A DNA stretch of 41,814 nucleotides, taken from NCBI GenBank assembly GCA_014382245.1, contig JACNKC010000073.1, positions 1 through 41,814 on the forward strand, written 5' to 3'. The notes under the pieces were generated by a model, which worked only from the letters and a program-made list of their open reading frames with translations, was not told the DNA's origin and ran no database searches. Every line of letters begins with the position of its first letter. Position 1 is the stretch's first letter. The position numbers were made by a program, and so were the translations under genes. Of the stretch, positions 26,880-35,027 are shown in pieces. This DNA is from Pseudomonadota bacterium. Lineage in GTDB: Bacteria > Desulfobacterota > Binatia > UBA1149.

Positions 26880-27989
26880 TCAAACACCCGCCGCGCTGTC
26901 TCCCATGGCGGCCACGATATCAGCAGGATCCAGAAGCTGCTGTCGGCAGGAGCCCGCGCCTTCGGTCAGAATGAACACCACGCCGCCGCCAGAAGATTTT
27001 TTATCGTGCATGACCGCGCCCGCGACCGCCTCGCGATCAAGGCCAGCGGGCAGAGACGTCGGCAGGCCCAGGCTGTCGAGCAGGGATTCAAGCCGTTCAA
27101 CGAAGGCCGCGTCACAGGCCCCCTGCCGAAGTGACACCCGCGCCGCCGCTACCATGCCTATCGATACAGCCTCGCCGTGAACGTAACGCTTGTAGTCGGT
27201 CAGCCGCTCCAGCGCGTGCCCCACCGTGTGGCCGAAATTCAGGATCCTCCGCAAGCCGTTCTCGGTCTCGTCACGCGAAACCACGTCGGCCTTTATCGCG
27301 CAATTGCGTGCGACTATCGGCGACATCACGGCCGGGTCCCTGGCCAGGACAGCGTCGGTTTTCTGCTCAAGCAACTCGAGCAACTCGGCATCGGCTATAA
27401 CGCCATGCTTGACCACCTCGGCCAGCCCGGCGCTGTACTCGCGTCCCGAAAGCGTGGACAGGCAAGCCGTGTCGGCCAGCACCAGCGACGGCTGGTGAAA
27501 CGCCCCCACCAGGTTTTTTCCCTGAGGCCGGTTCACCCCTGTCTTGCCGCCAACCGACGAATCGACCTGCGCCAATAGCGTGGTGGGCAACATGACAACG
27601 CGCAGTCCCCTCAGGACCGTGGCCGCGGCAAAACCGGCCACGTCGCCGACCACCCCGCCACCGAGCGCGATCACCACCGTGTTTCTATCACCGCCGAGCT
27701 CGAGCACCCGGTCGTAAATGCCCTCCACGGTGGCCAGGGACTTGTGCTCTTCACCGTCGGCTATCTCTACTGTCGCCACCGGGGACTCTATCCCCGGAGC
27801 GGCCTCCAACGATGCGCGCACCGGGTCACCGTATAGCGCGTCCACGGTCGGGTTGGTGACCAGTATCGCCCGCGAAATATTCTCCAACCCGGCCACCGCG
27901 CTGCCACAGGAAAACAGCAGCCCTTCGCCCACGAGTATGTCGTAGGAGCGAGGGCCCAGTTGCACGGTTAGCTGTAGGGTTTCGTTCAT
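26880..27989 (-). CDS. aroB: 3-dehydroquinate synthase
   Basis: AroB converts DAHP to 3-dehydroquinate, step 2 of the shikimate pathway, using NAD and a divalent metal. The 369 residues contain ALGGGVVGDVAGFAAAT, LPTTLLAQVDSSVGGKTGVN, the metal-ligand region SAGLAEVVKHGVI, RDETENGLRRILNFGHTVGHALE and YKRYVHGEAVSIGM. ATG 27989 overlaps the aroK stop as ATGA. aroQ follows 15 nt downstream, so aroC-aroK-aroB-aroQ are one block. Confidence 0.96.
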   Translation of the reverse strand: MNETLQLTVQLGPRSYDILVGEGLLFSCGSAVAGLENISRAILVTNPTVDALYGDPVRASLEAAPGIESPVATVEIADGEEHKSLATVEGIYDRVLELGGDRNTVVIALGGGVVGDVAGFAAATVLRGLRVVMLPTTLLAQVDSSVGGKTGVNRPQGKNLVGAFHQPSLVLADTACLSTLSGREYSAGLAEVVKHGVIADAELLELLEQKTDAVLARDPAVMSPIVARNCAIKADVVSRDETENGLRRILNFGHTVGHALERLTDYKRYVHGEAVSIGMVAAARVSLRQGACDAAFVERLESLLDSLGLPTSLPAGLDREAVAGAVMHDKKSSGGGVVFILTEGAGSCRQQLLDPADIVAAMGDSAAGV

Positions 27990-28564
27990 TTCGAGCCGCG
28001 CTCCGGGTCGCTGCCGTCACCCGTAGCTATTTTTTTCCTCGCGGGCGCTTCTCCCTTGAGCCAGGGTTCGATCATACGCTGCACGCGGGCAGCCGACTGG
28101 TCCACGGTAAGCCCGTCGGTCTCTATCATGATGTCGGCCTGCCTGTACACCGGTAGGCGTTGTTGCCACAGATCGCGAATCTTCTGCTCTGCGCCCTCGC
28201 CCGAAGCCAGCGGCCGCTTATCGTTGCGCGACACCCGTTCGATGATGGTCTCCAGGCCGGTCGCGAGGTACACCACCACGCCCAGCTCGCGCAGACGACC
28301 ACGGTTGACCGGGTCCACGAAGGTACCGCCGCCGGTAGCTATCACCGATTCGGGCTCTCCCGCGAGAACATCCACCGCCGTTCTCTCCATCTCCCTGAAC
28401 GCGGCCTCGCCGTCGCTATCGAAGATGGCGGCTATGCTGCGCCCTTCGCGTTTCTCTATCTGCTGGTCAAGGTCGATAAACGGTCTCCGCAAACGCCGGG
28501 CCAATCGCCTGCCGACGGCTGATTTACCGCTGGCCATGAACCCGGTGAAAATTACCTGGGTCAA
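27986..28564 (-). CDS. aroK: Shikimate kinase
   Basis: This enzyme phosphorylates shikimate with ATP. The 192 residues have Walker A GFMASGKSAVG at 8-18, the shikimate-binding DLDQQIEKREGRSIAAIF, ATGGGTFVDP and the lid segment with RNDKRPL. About 20 C-terminal residues (ARKKIATGDGSDPERGSK) extend beyond the usual family end and are basic then acidic. The start is TTG 28564, overlapping the aroC stop as TTGA, so translation is probably coupled. Its end overlaps aroB. Confidence 0.94.
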   Translation of the reverse strand: MTQVIFTGFMASGKSAVGRRLARRLRRPFIDLDQQIEKREGRSIAAIFDSDGEAAFREMERTAVDVLAGEPESVIATGGGTFVDPVNRGRLRELGVVVYLATGLETIIERVSRNDKRPLASGEGAEQKIRDLWQQRLPVYRQADIMIETDGLTVDQSAARVQRMIEPWLKGEAPARKKIATGDGSDPERGSK

Positions 28565-29724
28565 GGTAGACTGTCCTTGACCTGCTCAAGATAGCCCTGG
28601 TAGTTGCGCTCAATTTCCCGCAGCGAGTCGCCGCCGAACTTCTCGAGGAACAGGCGGGCGAGTTCGAAGGCGACCACGTTCTCGGCGATGACAGCGGCCG
28701 CAGGTATCGCCACGACGTCGGAGCGCTCCACGGCCGCGCTCGACTCCTTGCCGCTTGCGAGATCCACCGAGCGCAGCGGTTTCATGAGGGTCGATATCGG
28801 CTTGAAGGCAACCCTGAGCAACAGTGGTTCGCCCGAAGTCATGCCACCCTCGACACCACCATAGTTGTTTGACGCGCGGCCAATGCCATCGTCGGTGAGC
28901 ACTATCTCGTCGTGCACCTGCGAGCCGCGTACCCGCGACGCGTGAAAACCGGTGCCGAACTCAACACCCTTGGTGGCCTGGATGGACATCAGCGCGGCGG
29001 CCAGGCGCGAGTCGGTCTTGCGATCCCAGTGAACGTAGCTGCCGAGCCCCACCGGCAGGCCGGTAACGCAGACCTCGACGACTCCACCCAGGGTGTCGCC
29101 GTCTTTACGGCAGTCGTCTATCAGTTCGATCACGCGCTTTTCGGCGTCGGCGTCGGCCATGCGCACCTGCGAATCCTCGGCTGCGGCGAATATCTTTTCG
29201 GGCGTCATGGTCGAGTGGTCAGCCGTCACCCCGCCTATTTCGCTGCAGTAGCCCATCACGGCAACACCGAAGTGCTCGAGCAACTGCCGCACCAGGCCAC
29301 CCGCGGCCACCCGCGCAGTGGTCTCGCGGGCGGAAGCCCGCTCGAGAACGTTGCGCACGTCCTCGTGGTCGTACTTGAGGCTGCCCGCGAGATCGGCGTG
29401 CCCCGGGCGCGGACGGGTCACCGCCAGCGAGGGATCGCGATCGGCAGGGTCGGCTGACATTTTCTTGGTCCAGTTCTTCCAATCGAGGTTCTCGATCACC
29501 AGGGTTACGGGACTGCCCAGGGTCTCGCCCCAGCGCACCCCCGAGCGGATGCCAGCCCGATCTTTCTCGATTTTCATGCGCCCGCCACGCCCGTAACCCA
29601 GCTGGCGGCGGGCCAGCTGCTGGTCGATTGCCTCCACGCTGACAGTACAGCCCGAAGGCAAGCCTTCAACTATCACGGTCAGGCAGGGCCCATGGGACTC
29701 ACCGGCTGTCAGAAAGCGAAGCAT
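28561..29724 (-). CDS. aroC: Chorismate synthase
   Basis: AroC forms chorismate from EPSP using reduced FMN, the last common step to aromatic amino acids and folate. The 387 residues show the family signatures FLTAGESHGPCLT, GYGRGGRMKIEKD, RPGHADLAGSLKYDHEDVRNVLERASARETTARVA-type motif (split here over residues about 108-142) and GIGRASNNYGGVEGGMT. ATG 29724 is the natural start, although the ribosome binding site is weak. It follows the secretin gene after 79 nt, the largest gap in this run, where I see no convincing promoter. Confidence 0.96.
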   Translation of the reverse strand: MLRFLTAGESHGPCLTVIVEGLPSGCTVSVEAIDQQLARRQLGYGRGGRMKIEKDRAGIRSGVRWGETLGSPVTLVIENLDWKNWTKKMSADPADRDPSLAVTRPRPGHADLAGSLKYDHEDVRNVLERASARETTARVAAGGLVRQLLEHFGVAVMGYCSEIGGVTADHSTMTPEKIFAAAEDSQVRMADADAEKRVIELIDDCRKDGDTLGGVVEVCVTGLPVGLGSYVHWDRKTDSRLAAALMSIQATKGVEFGTGFHASRVRGSQVHDEIVLTDDGIGRASNNYGGVEGGMTSGEPLLLRVAFKPISTLMKPLRSVDLASGKESSAAVERSDVVAIPAAAVIAENVVAFELARLFLEKFGGDSLREIERNYQGYLEQVKDSLP

Positions 29725-29803
29725 GTCGCCAACTTAGCACAGCAGGCCGAAGAGGGAACTATTCTGCGCGCTTGCCGCGCCCAGGGACCACGCCCCCCCT
29801 GGT

Positions 29804-31255
29804 TCAGGACAGCAGCCGGGGCGTGACCAGTATCAATAACTCCTCGCTCTTCTTCTCCTCCTCGCGGCGGCCGAAGAGAGCCCCGAGCACGGGCACCCTC
29901 GACAGCAAGGGCAGACCGGCGCCGTTGGAGCTGCTCCCCTCGCGCCTCAGACCCCCCAGGATGGCGGTCTCGCCATCGCCCACTACCACCTCGGCGCTGA
30001 GCATGCGACTCAACTCCTCGGGAATTCCGTCGGGAGGCTGCGGCGCTCCCAGGGTGCTCGAGCGCGCTTCTATGTCGAGCAGCACGCGACCGTCGCCGAG
30101 CAGGCGCGGCTTTACCAGCATGCTGACGCCAACGCGTATTTCTTCGACCGCCTTGCGGTTGGCCTGCGCCTGGCCCTCGCCGGCCCCGGTTACTACCGAG
30201 TTGCTGTCGGGCAACCGTACCCTGAGCACGCGTACGCTCTCTACGCGGGCGCGGCCGCCCTCGAGTATCATGACCCTGGGTCGCGATACTATTCTCACCC
30301 TTCCCTGGGCCTCAAGCGCTCCCAACCTTGCCTCGATGGCGTGCCCCGCGGCGGTGGTGGCAACTGTGAGCGCAGCCAAAGACCCGCCGGCCGAAGACGA
30401 CGGAAAATCTAGGCCGGCACCGACCCGACCACTCACGTTCCACTGCACCCCCAGCTCGTCGCGCGCGGTACTCGAGAGCTCGACGATGCTCGCCTCGAGC
30501 AGAAAGCCCTGCCTCGGTTTGTCCACGAGGCTGACCAGCCCCTCGAGTTTTGCCAGCTCGGTGGCCTTGCCCCGCATGATGAGGCTGTTGGAGCGGGGCT
30601 CGGCTATCAGCCGGGCCGCGTTTTTGTCTACCACCCCGGAAAGCACAACGGCGAGCTTGTCCGCCTGCGCAAAACCCAGCGGCAACACCCTCTCTACCCC
30701 CGGCGCGGGCGCAGGCGGCTGTTCGCTGGGCCCGCCCTGAGAAGGCTGCCGCTGCGAGCCTGCCGCCGCCAGCTGCGCCTCTATCCGGGAAGCACTGACA
30801 CCCACCTCGAGTATCCCGTTGTCCACCCGGTAGGCGAACCCGGCCACGCGCGCGTATGCCTCGAGCTTGTGCCGCCAGTCGGCCGTGGAAACACTGGCCA
30901 CCATTTCACCGGCCGCCAGGCCCGGGTCGAGTACCAACTCGAGTTCGGCACCCGCAGCTATTTCCCTGAGCCAGTACTCCAGCGTCCGACTTTCAACCGC
31001 CCCGGCTGCCGCAGCCACGCCGGCCAGCTCCCCGGCTACGGGAGCCGGAGCGGTCAATGCCGATGCAGCTGCCGATGCAGTCGCCGATGCCGCCTCCACC
31101 GGGGGCTCGACAGACACCGGCCAGGCCAGCCAAGCCAGCGGCAACAACGACAGAAAGCCCAGCAACAACCACTTACGCGACAAAGGCGGGCTGCCACCAC
31201 CGGGACCCATGTCGCGACGGCCGAGCCCAGCCAACAGGTCAACCCGTCGTGGCAT
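29804..31255 (-). CDS. PilQ/GspD-family secretin-like protein
   Basis: The 483-residue protein has an N-terminal hydrophobic segment at residues 29-46, an Ala-rich linker and a short STN-like domain at about 90-155 (LEYWLREIAAGAELELVL). An N1-type domain spans about 185-250 (VLPLGFAQADKLAVVLSG, RSNSLIMRGK), and the secretin domain about 255-483 contains the typical VVVGDGETAILGGL, VPVLGALFG and ELLILVTPRLL. It would form or contribute to an outer-membrane pore for type IV pili or type II secretion. It is shorter than usual PilQ (600-900 residues), lacking AMIN repeats. ATG 31255 has GGGGAGG 10 nt upstream and overlaps the preceding gene by 17 nt. The position before aroC-aroK-aroB suggests PilQ descent. 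Confidence 0.82.
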   Translation of the reverse strand: MPRRVDLLAGLGRRDMGPGGGSPPLSRKWLLLGFLSLLPLAWLAWPVSVEPPVEAASATASAAASALTAPAPVAGELAGVAAAAGAVESRTLEYWLREIAAGAELELVLDPGLAAGEMVASVSTADWRHKLEAYARVAGFAYRVDNGILEVGVSASRIEAQLAAAGSQRQPSQGGPSEQPPAPAPGVERVLPLGFAQADKLAVVLSGVVDKNAARLIAEPRSNSLIMRGKATELAKLEGLVSLVDKPRQGFLLEASIVELSSTARDELGVQWNVSGRVGAGLDFPSSSAGGSLAALTVATTAAGHAIEARLGALEAQGRVRIVSRPRVMILEGGRARVESVRVLRVRLPDSNSVVTGAGEGQAQANRKAVEEIRVGVSMLVKPRLLGDGRVLLDIEARSSTLGAPQPPDGIPEELSRMLSAEVVVGDGETAILGGLRREGSSSNGAGLPLLSRVPVLGALFGRREEEKKSEELLILVTPRLLS

Positions 31256-31895
31256 CGAAGCCCATCCTCCCCAGGGCCAGTCCCACCGGCACGACCAGCC
31301 GCGAGCCGAGCCGACCGGCCTGCTCTTCGCAGCCCGGTGCCACCGAAACCGCCATCAACGGATCGACGGTCTCGCCGTTACCCGGTGGCGAGAGCTCGGC
31401 CAGGTTGTCGGCCGCGATATCAGCCAGTCCCAGCTCAACCAGCCTGAGTCCGCAGGCCGAAAACAATGTTTTTACGCCGGCGACCAGTTGCCGGGGTGCT
31501 GTTGCTAGCAGTTCTTCGTGGCTGCCAGCCACCATCCCCGCGGCAGCGCTCAGCTGTACCCTTACCGTGCCCGGGGCGAGATCGGCCGCCCCGGCTGGAT
31601 CGCTCCCGGAGCCCGCCGCCCTGACAACCGCTCCGCAGTCGGCCGACAAGGCGGCTATCTGCGGCAACCCGGTGGCCCTCAACAGCAGCGCCAACTCGGC
31701 TATTCCGGGGCAGACCAGCAGTCCACGGGCGGTTGAATCGGCACCGCCGAGACTGGCCTGCGCATCCGCGCAGGCCAGTAAAAGCGGCTCCTCGTCCGCG
31801 GCCTCTATCACCGCGGCCACCAATCCCGAGCGGGACAGGTGCCAGAACACGGCCCGGCGTGGATGTTTCCATCGTTCGAAGTTACAAAAAGCCAC
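31239..31895 (-). CDS. Short PilM/GspL-like protein (tentative)
   Basis: A 218-residue Ala/Leu-rich soluble protein. The second half (KTLFSACGLRLVELGLADIAADNLAEL) and the end (SRLVVPVGLALGRMGFD) resemble the actin-like PilM/GspL/MshI group, which ends in a comparable VPVGLAL segment. The usual nucleotide-binding DIGSSSVK motif is not visible, and it is about 130 residues shorter than PilM. GTG 31895 is preferred, with GGAAG 8 nt upstream; the frame stays open to GTG/ATG codons up to 32033, but that extension overlaps the divergent priA. It is followed directly by the secretin gene. The assignment rests on weak motifs plus context and could be wrong. Confidence 0.5.
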   Translation of the reverse strand: MAFCNFERWKHPRRAVFWHLSRSGLVAAVIEAADEEPLLLACADAQASLGGADSTARGLLVCPGIAELALLLRATGLPQIAALSADCGAVVRAAGSGSDPAGAADLAPGTVRVQLSAAAGMVAGSHEELLATAPRQLVAGVKTLFSACGLRLVELGLADIAADNLAELSPPGNGETVDPLMAVSVAPGCEEQAGRLGSRLVVPVGLALGRMGFDATTG

Positions 31896-31998
31896 CTTGG
31901 CAGCTTCCACCCCAGACCCCGCCCCCGTCAACGACTCAGCTGTAATAGACCTGCTTGGAGAAAAAGCAGGCGGTACAGCGAGCCCCGGCTGGGCCAGG

Positions 31999-34404
31999 GT
32001 GGTGCCCTTACCTCCGGTGCCCGGAATCGACACGCTGAGCTACTCGCTGCCCGCGCCCCTCGCCGAGCGCGTGCAGCCGGGCGTGCGCGTCCTGGTACCG
32101 CTGGGGCGGCGAAAGGTAACAGCGCTGGTGACGGCGCTTGAGACGCAAGCTCCGGCAGGAATAAAATGCCGCGATCTCAGCGAAGTCACCGACGACAAGC
32201 CTGTGTTTCCCCCCGAGCTGCTGAAGCTGTCGCGCTGGATGGCCGACTACTACCTGAGCAGCCTGGGCGAAGTGGTGTCGCTGGCCCTGGGCAAGGGCCT
32301 CACCTCCTCGTCCATAGCCACCGTCAGCCTGCTCGATGCTGACAAGGCATCCACGCCCGCCCAACGATCGGTTGTCGATGCACTGCGGTCAAGCGGCGAG
32401 GCAATGGAGCTGCCCTCGCTCGAGCGCGCCACCGGAAGTCGCTCACTGCGCGCAGTCGTGTCCACGCTTGAGAAACGCGGCGCGGTCAAGGTCGAGCAGT
32501 TGCTGCAATCAGCGAAGGTGAGCGAACAGTACCGAACGGTCGTGCGCCTGCTCAAGGCCGACGACGAGATGGCCGAGCAGCTCTGCAGCCGCGCACCGGT
32601 GCGACTGCAACTCTACGAGTACCTTCGTGATACCCCACCCCGGCGCGCCACCCTGCCCGAACTGGCCGAGCTTTTCGGTTCCACGCGTGACAAACTGCGA
32701 CCGCTCGAGGAAGCCGGGCTGGTCGAAGTCAGCAGGGAAGAGCTCTGCCGCGAGCACGACACGGAGAGCGAGGTAGACAAGCGCGTTGAGCTCAACGAGG
32801 AGCAGGCCACCGCGGTAGCAGCGGTGAGCGAAGCACTGGGCAGCTACCGCAGCTTTTTGCTCGAGGGCGTAACCGCGAGCGGCAAGACCGAGGTCTACCT
32901 GCAACTGGTGGCGGCCACCCTGGCCCTGGGCCGAAGCGCCCTGGTGCTGGTGCCCGAGATTTCGCTGACCCACCAGCTGGTGTCGCGCCTGGTAGCTCGC
33001 TTCGGGCCCACGGTGGCAGTGCTGCACAGCGAGCTCGGAGCCGGGCGGCGTTGGGACCAGTGGCGCCGCGTGGCGCGTGGCGAGGCCCGCATAGTGGTCG
33101 GCGCGCGTTCGGCTGTGCTCGCACCCATCGCCGAGCTGGGCCTCGTGGTGGTCGACGAAGAACACGACGGATCATACAAGCAGGAAGATGGCGTGCGCTA
33201 CAACGGACGCGACGTTGCCATCGTGAGGGCCAGCATGGCCGGCTGTCCGGTGGTGCTCGGATCGGCCACCCCCTCGGTTGAAACCTGGCGCAACGCCAAC
33301 GAGCAGCGTTACGGCCACCTGCGCCTGCCGCACAGGATACTCGAACGGCCGATGCCTGTCATCGAAACGGTGGACCTGCGCGGTCGCGACCTCGAAAAAC
33401 TGGGCGGCATATCCGATCGATTGGGCTACCTCATGAAACGCAACGCCGAGGAAGGCGGCCAGACCCTGCTCTTTCTCAATCGCCGCGGCTACGCCTCACA
33501 GCTGCAATGCTGGGCCTGCGGAGAGGCGGTGAACTGCAGTAACTGCAGTGTCAGGCTGACGCTTCACCGCGATCGCCGCGAGCTGCGCTGCCATCACTGC
33601 GACACCATAAAACCCCCGCCGTCGTGCTGCCCGTCCTGCGGTGCCGACGGGCTGAGCGGCCAGGGACTGGGCACGCAGCGGCTGCAGGACGCCGTGTCCC
33701 TGTTGCTGCCCGGCGCAAGCGTTGAACGCATGGACCGCGACACCACCTCGCGCCGGGGAGTCGGGCAATCGATGTTGTCACGCTGGCGACGCGGTGAGTT
33801 CGACGTACTCATCGGAACGCAGATGATAGCCAAGGGGCACGACGCGCCGGGGGTTACGCTCGTGGGAGTCGTGCACGCCGACATGACCCTGGGCCTGCCG
33901 GATTTTCGCGCGTCCGAACGGACCTTCCAGTTGCTGTCGCAGGTGGCGGGCAGGGCGGGGCGGGGAAAAAAACCGGGCAGGGTAGTGCTGCAGACCTACC
34001 AGCCCGATCACCCGGCGGTGCTGCTGGCGCTGGAGCACCGCTACACCGATTTCATCGAGTCCGAGCTGGCCGAGCGCGAAGAACTGGGCTACCCCCCGTG
34101 GTCGCGCATGGTCATGCTGCGCTTCGAATCCTCAGAGCAGGGCGCTGCCTCGTTGATGGCCGAGCGAGCGGCCGGGCTGGCGGTGTCGGCTGCGCGAGAG
34201 ATGAGCGAGCTCGAAATCCGCGGGCCTGCACCAGCCCCGCTCGAGCGCCTGCGCGGTCGCTGGCGCTTCGTGCTGCAGCTGCGCGCCCCGTCGGCCGCCA
34301 CCACGGCTGCGGCAGCCGGCTGGATACGCGACGTGCTCAAGGACCCCTGCCGGCAGGACAACGTGCGCATGTCGGTAGACGTCGACCCGGTGAGCATGCT
34401 CTAG
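31999..34404 (+). CDS. priA: Primosomal replication-restart helicase
   Basis: PriA reloads the replisome at stalled forks. From GTG 31999 the product has 801 residues. The 3'-DNA-binding domain (about 1-110) contains SYSLPAPLAERVQPGVRVLV. Helicase motifs include GVTASGKTEVYLQ (Walker A), LVPEISLTHQ and VVDEEHDGSYKQ. The zinc-binding insert has eight Cys in CWACGEAVNCSNC and CHHCDTIKPPPSCCPSCG. QMIAKGHD and QVAGRAGRG follow. An open frame runs about 940 nt further upstream but is antisense to the PilM-like and secretin genes and lacks PriA character, so the start is placed where homology begins; GTG 32002 is equally possible. Confidence 0.95.
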   Translation: MVPLPPVPGIDTLSYSLPAPLAERVQPGVRVLVPLGRRKVTALVTALETQAPAGIKCRDLSEVTDDKPVFPPELLKLSRWMADYYLSSLGEVVSLALGKGLTSSSIATVSLLDADKASTPAQRSVVDALRSSGEAMELPSLERATGSRSLRAVVSTLEKRGAVKVEQLLQSAKVSEQYRTVVRLLKADDEMAEQLCSRAPVRLQLYEYLRDTPPRRATLPELAELFGSTRDKLRPLEEAGLVEVSREELCREHDTESEVDKRVELNEEQATAVAAVSEALGSYRSFLLEGVTASGKTEVYLQLVAATLALGRSALVLVPEISLTHQLVSRLVARFGPTVAVLHSELGAGRRWDQWRRVARGEARIVVGARSAVLAPIAELGLVVVDEEHDGSYKQEDGVRYNGRDVAIVRASMAGCPVVLGSATPSVETWRNANEQRYGHLRLPHRILERPMPVIETVDLRGRDLEKLGGISDRLGYLMKRNAEEGGQTLLFLNRRGYASQLQCWACGEAVNCSNCSVRLTLHRDRRELRCHHCDTIKPPPSCCPSCGADGLSGQGLGTQRLQDAVSLLLPGASVERMDRDTTSRRGVGQSMLSRWRRGEFDVLIGTQMIAKGHDAPGVTLVGVVHADMTLGLPDFRASERTFQLLSQVAGRAGRGKKPGRVVLQTYQPDHPAVLLALEHRYTDFIESELAEREELGYPPWSRMVMLRFESSEQGAASLMAERAAGLAVSAAREMSELEIRGPAPAPLERLRGRWRFVLQLRAPSAATTAAAAGWIRDVLKDPCRQDNVRMSVDVDPVSML

Positions 34405-34451
34405 CAGCCCGGGTGGCCGCGCGACCCGGCCCGGCGAGCCGGGGTAAACCC

Positions 34452-34480
34452 TTGCAAGTGCAGTTTTTCTGCGGTTTATC
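34452..34480 (+). promoter_or_regulatory. Sigma-70-type promoter abutting the def start codon
   Basis: TTGCAA (34452-34457), a 17-bp spacer and TTTATC (34475-34480) are followed by only six bases before GTG 34487. Transcription would start at or within one base of the start codon, giving a leaderless mRNA. Confidence 0.5.
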
Positions 34481-34486
34481 TCGCGC

Positions 34487-35023
34487 GTGGCGGTACTCAG
34501 GATTCACACCTTCCCCGATCCCCTGCTCACGCGCACGAGCGAGCGCATAGCCGAGATAGACGGCCGGGTAGCGGGTTACGTGGCTGACATGGTCGAGACC
34601 ATGTACGCGGCCAACGGCGTTGGCCTGGCGGCACCGCAGGTGGGCCTGCTCGAGCGCGCCATCGTGGTGGACACCGACAGTGAGAACCGTGGACTGGCCC
34701 CCCTGTGCCTGCTCAACCCCGAGGTCGTGGAAGCCGAGGGTGACATCACCTGGGAAGAAGGCTGCCTGAGCGTGGTGGACTACACCGCCGAGGTGCAGCG
34801 CTCGGCGAGGGTCCTGGTGAGCGGCTGGAGCGTGGACCAGGAAGAAGTCCGCATCGAGGCCACCGGGCTGAAAGCAGTGTGCCTGCAACACGAGATAGAT
34901 CACCTCGACGGCAAACTCTTTCTCGATCACCTGTCGCCGCTGAAGCGGGGCCTGTATCGCAAGCGGTTGAAGAAAATCAAACGCAGCGGCGAACTGCCCG
35001 ACGACGGAGTGCCACGCATCTGA
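34487..35023 (+). CDS. def: Peptide deformylase
   Basis: This metalloenzyme removes the formyl group from nascent proteins. The 178 residues contain all three motifs: GVGLAAPQVG, EEGCLSV (metal Cys) and QHEIDHLDGKLF (two metal His and catalytic Glu). The C-terminus is a basic helix (KRGLYRKRLKKIKR). No ribosome binding site precedes GTG 34487; instead a promoter -10 element ends 6 nt upstream, consistent with leaderless translation. fmt follows after 4 nt, the usual def-fmt pairing. Confidence 0.96.
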   Translation: MAVLRIHTFPDPLLTRTSERIAEIDGRVAGYVADMVETMYAANGVGLAAPQVGLLERAIVVDTDSENRGLAPLCLLNPEVVEAEGDITWEEGCLSVVDYTAEVQRSARVLVSGWSVDQEEVRIEATGLKAVCLQHEIDHLDGKLFLDHLSPLKRGLYRKRLKKIKRSGELPDDGVPRI

Positions 35024-35027
35024 AGCC

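Noticed and set aside
25644-27134. 496-residue plus-strand open frame opposite mfd, aroQ and aroB
   Set aside because: It spans three genes whose conserved motifs are on the other strand; no gene-like features.
31057-31998. Long N-terminal extension of priA
   Set aside because: The frame is open but antisense to the secretin and PilM-like genes, has Pro/Ser/Ala-rich composition typical of antisense frames in GC-rich DNA, and PriA homology begins only near 31999.
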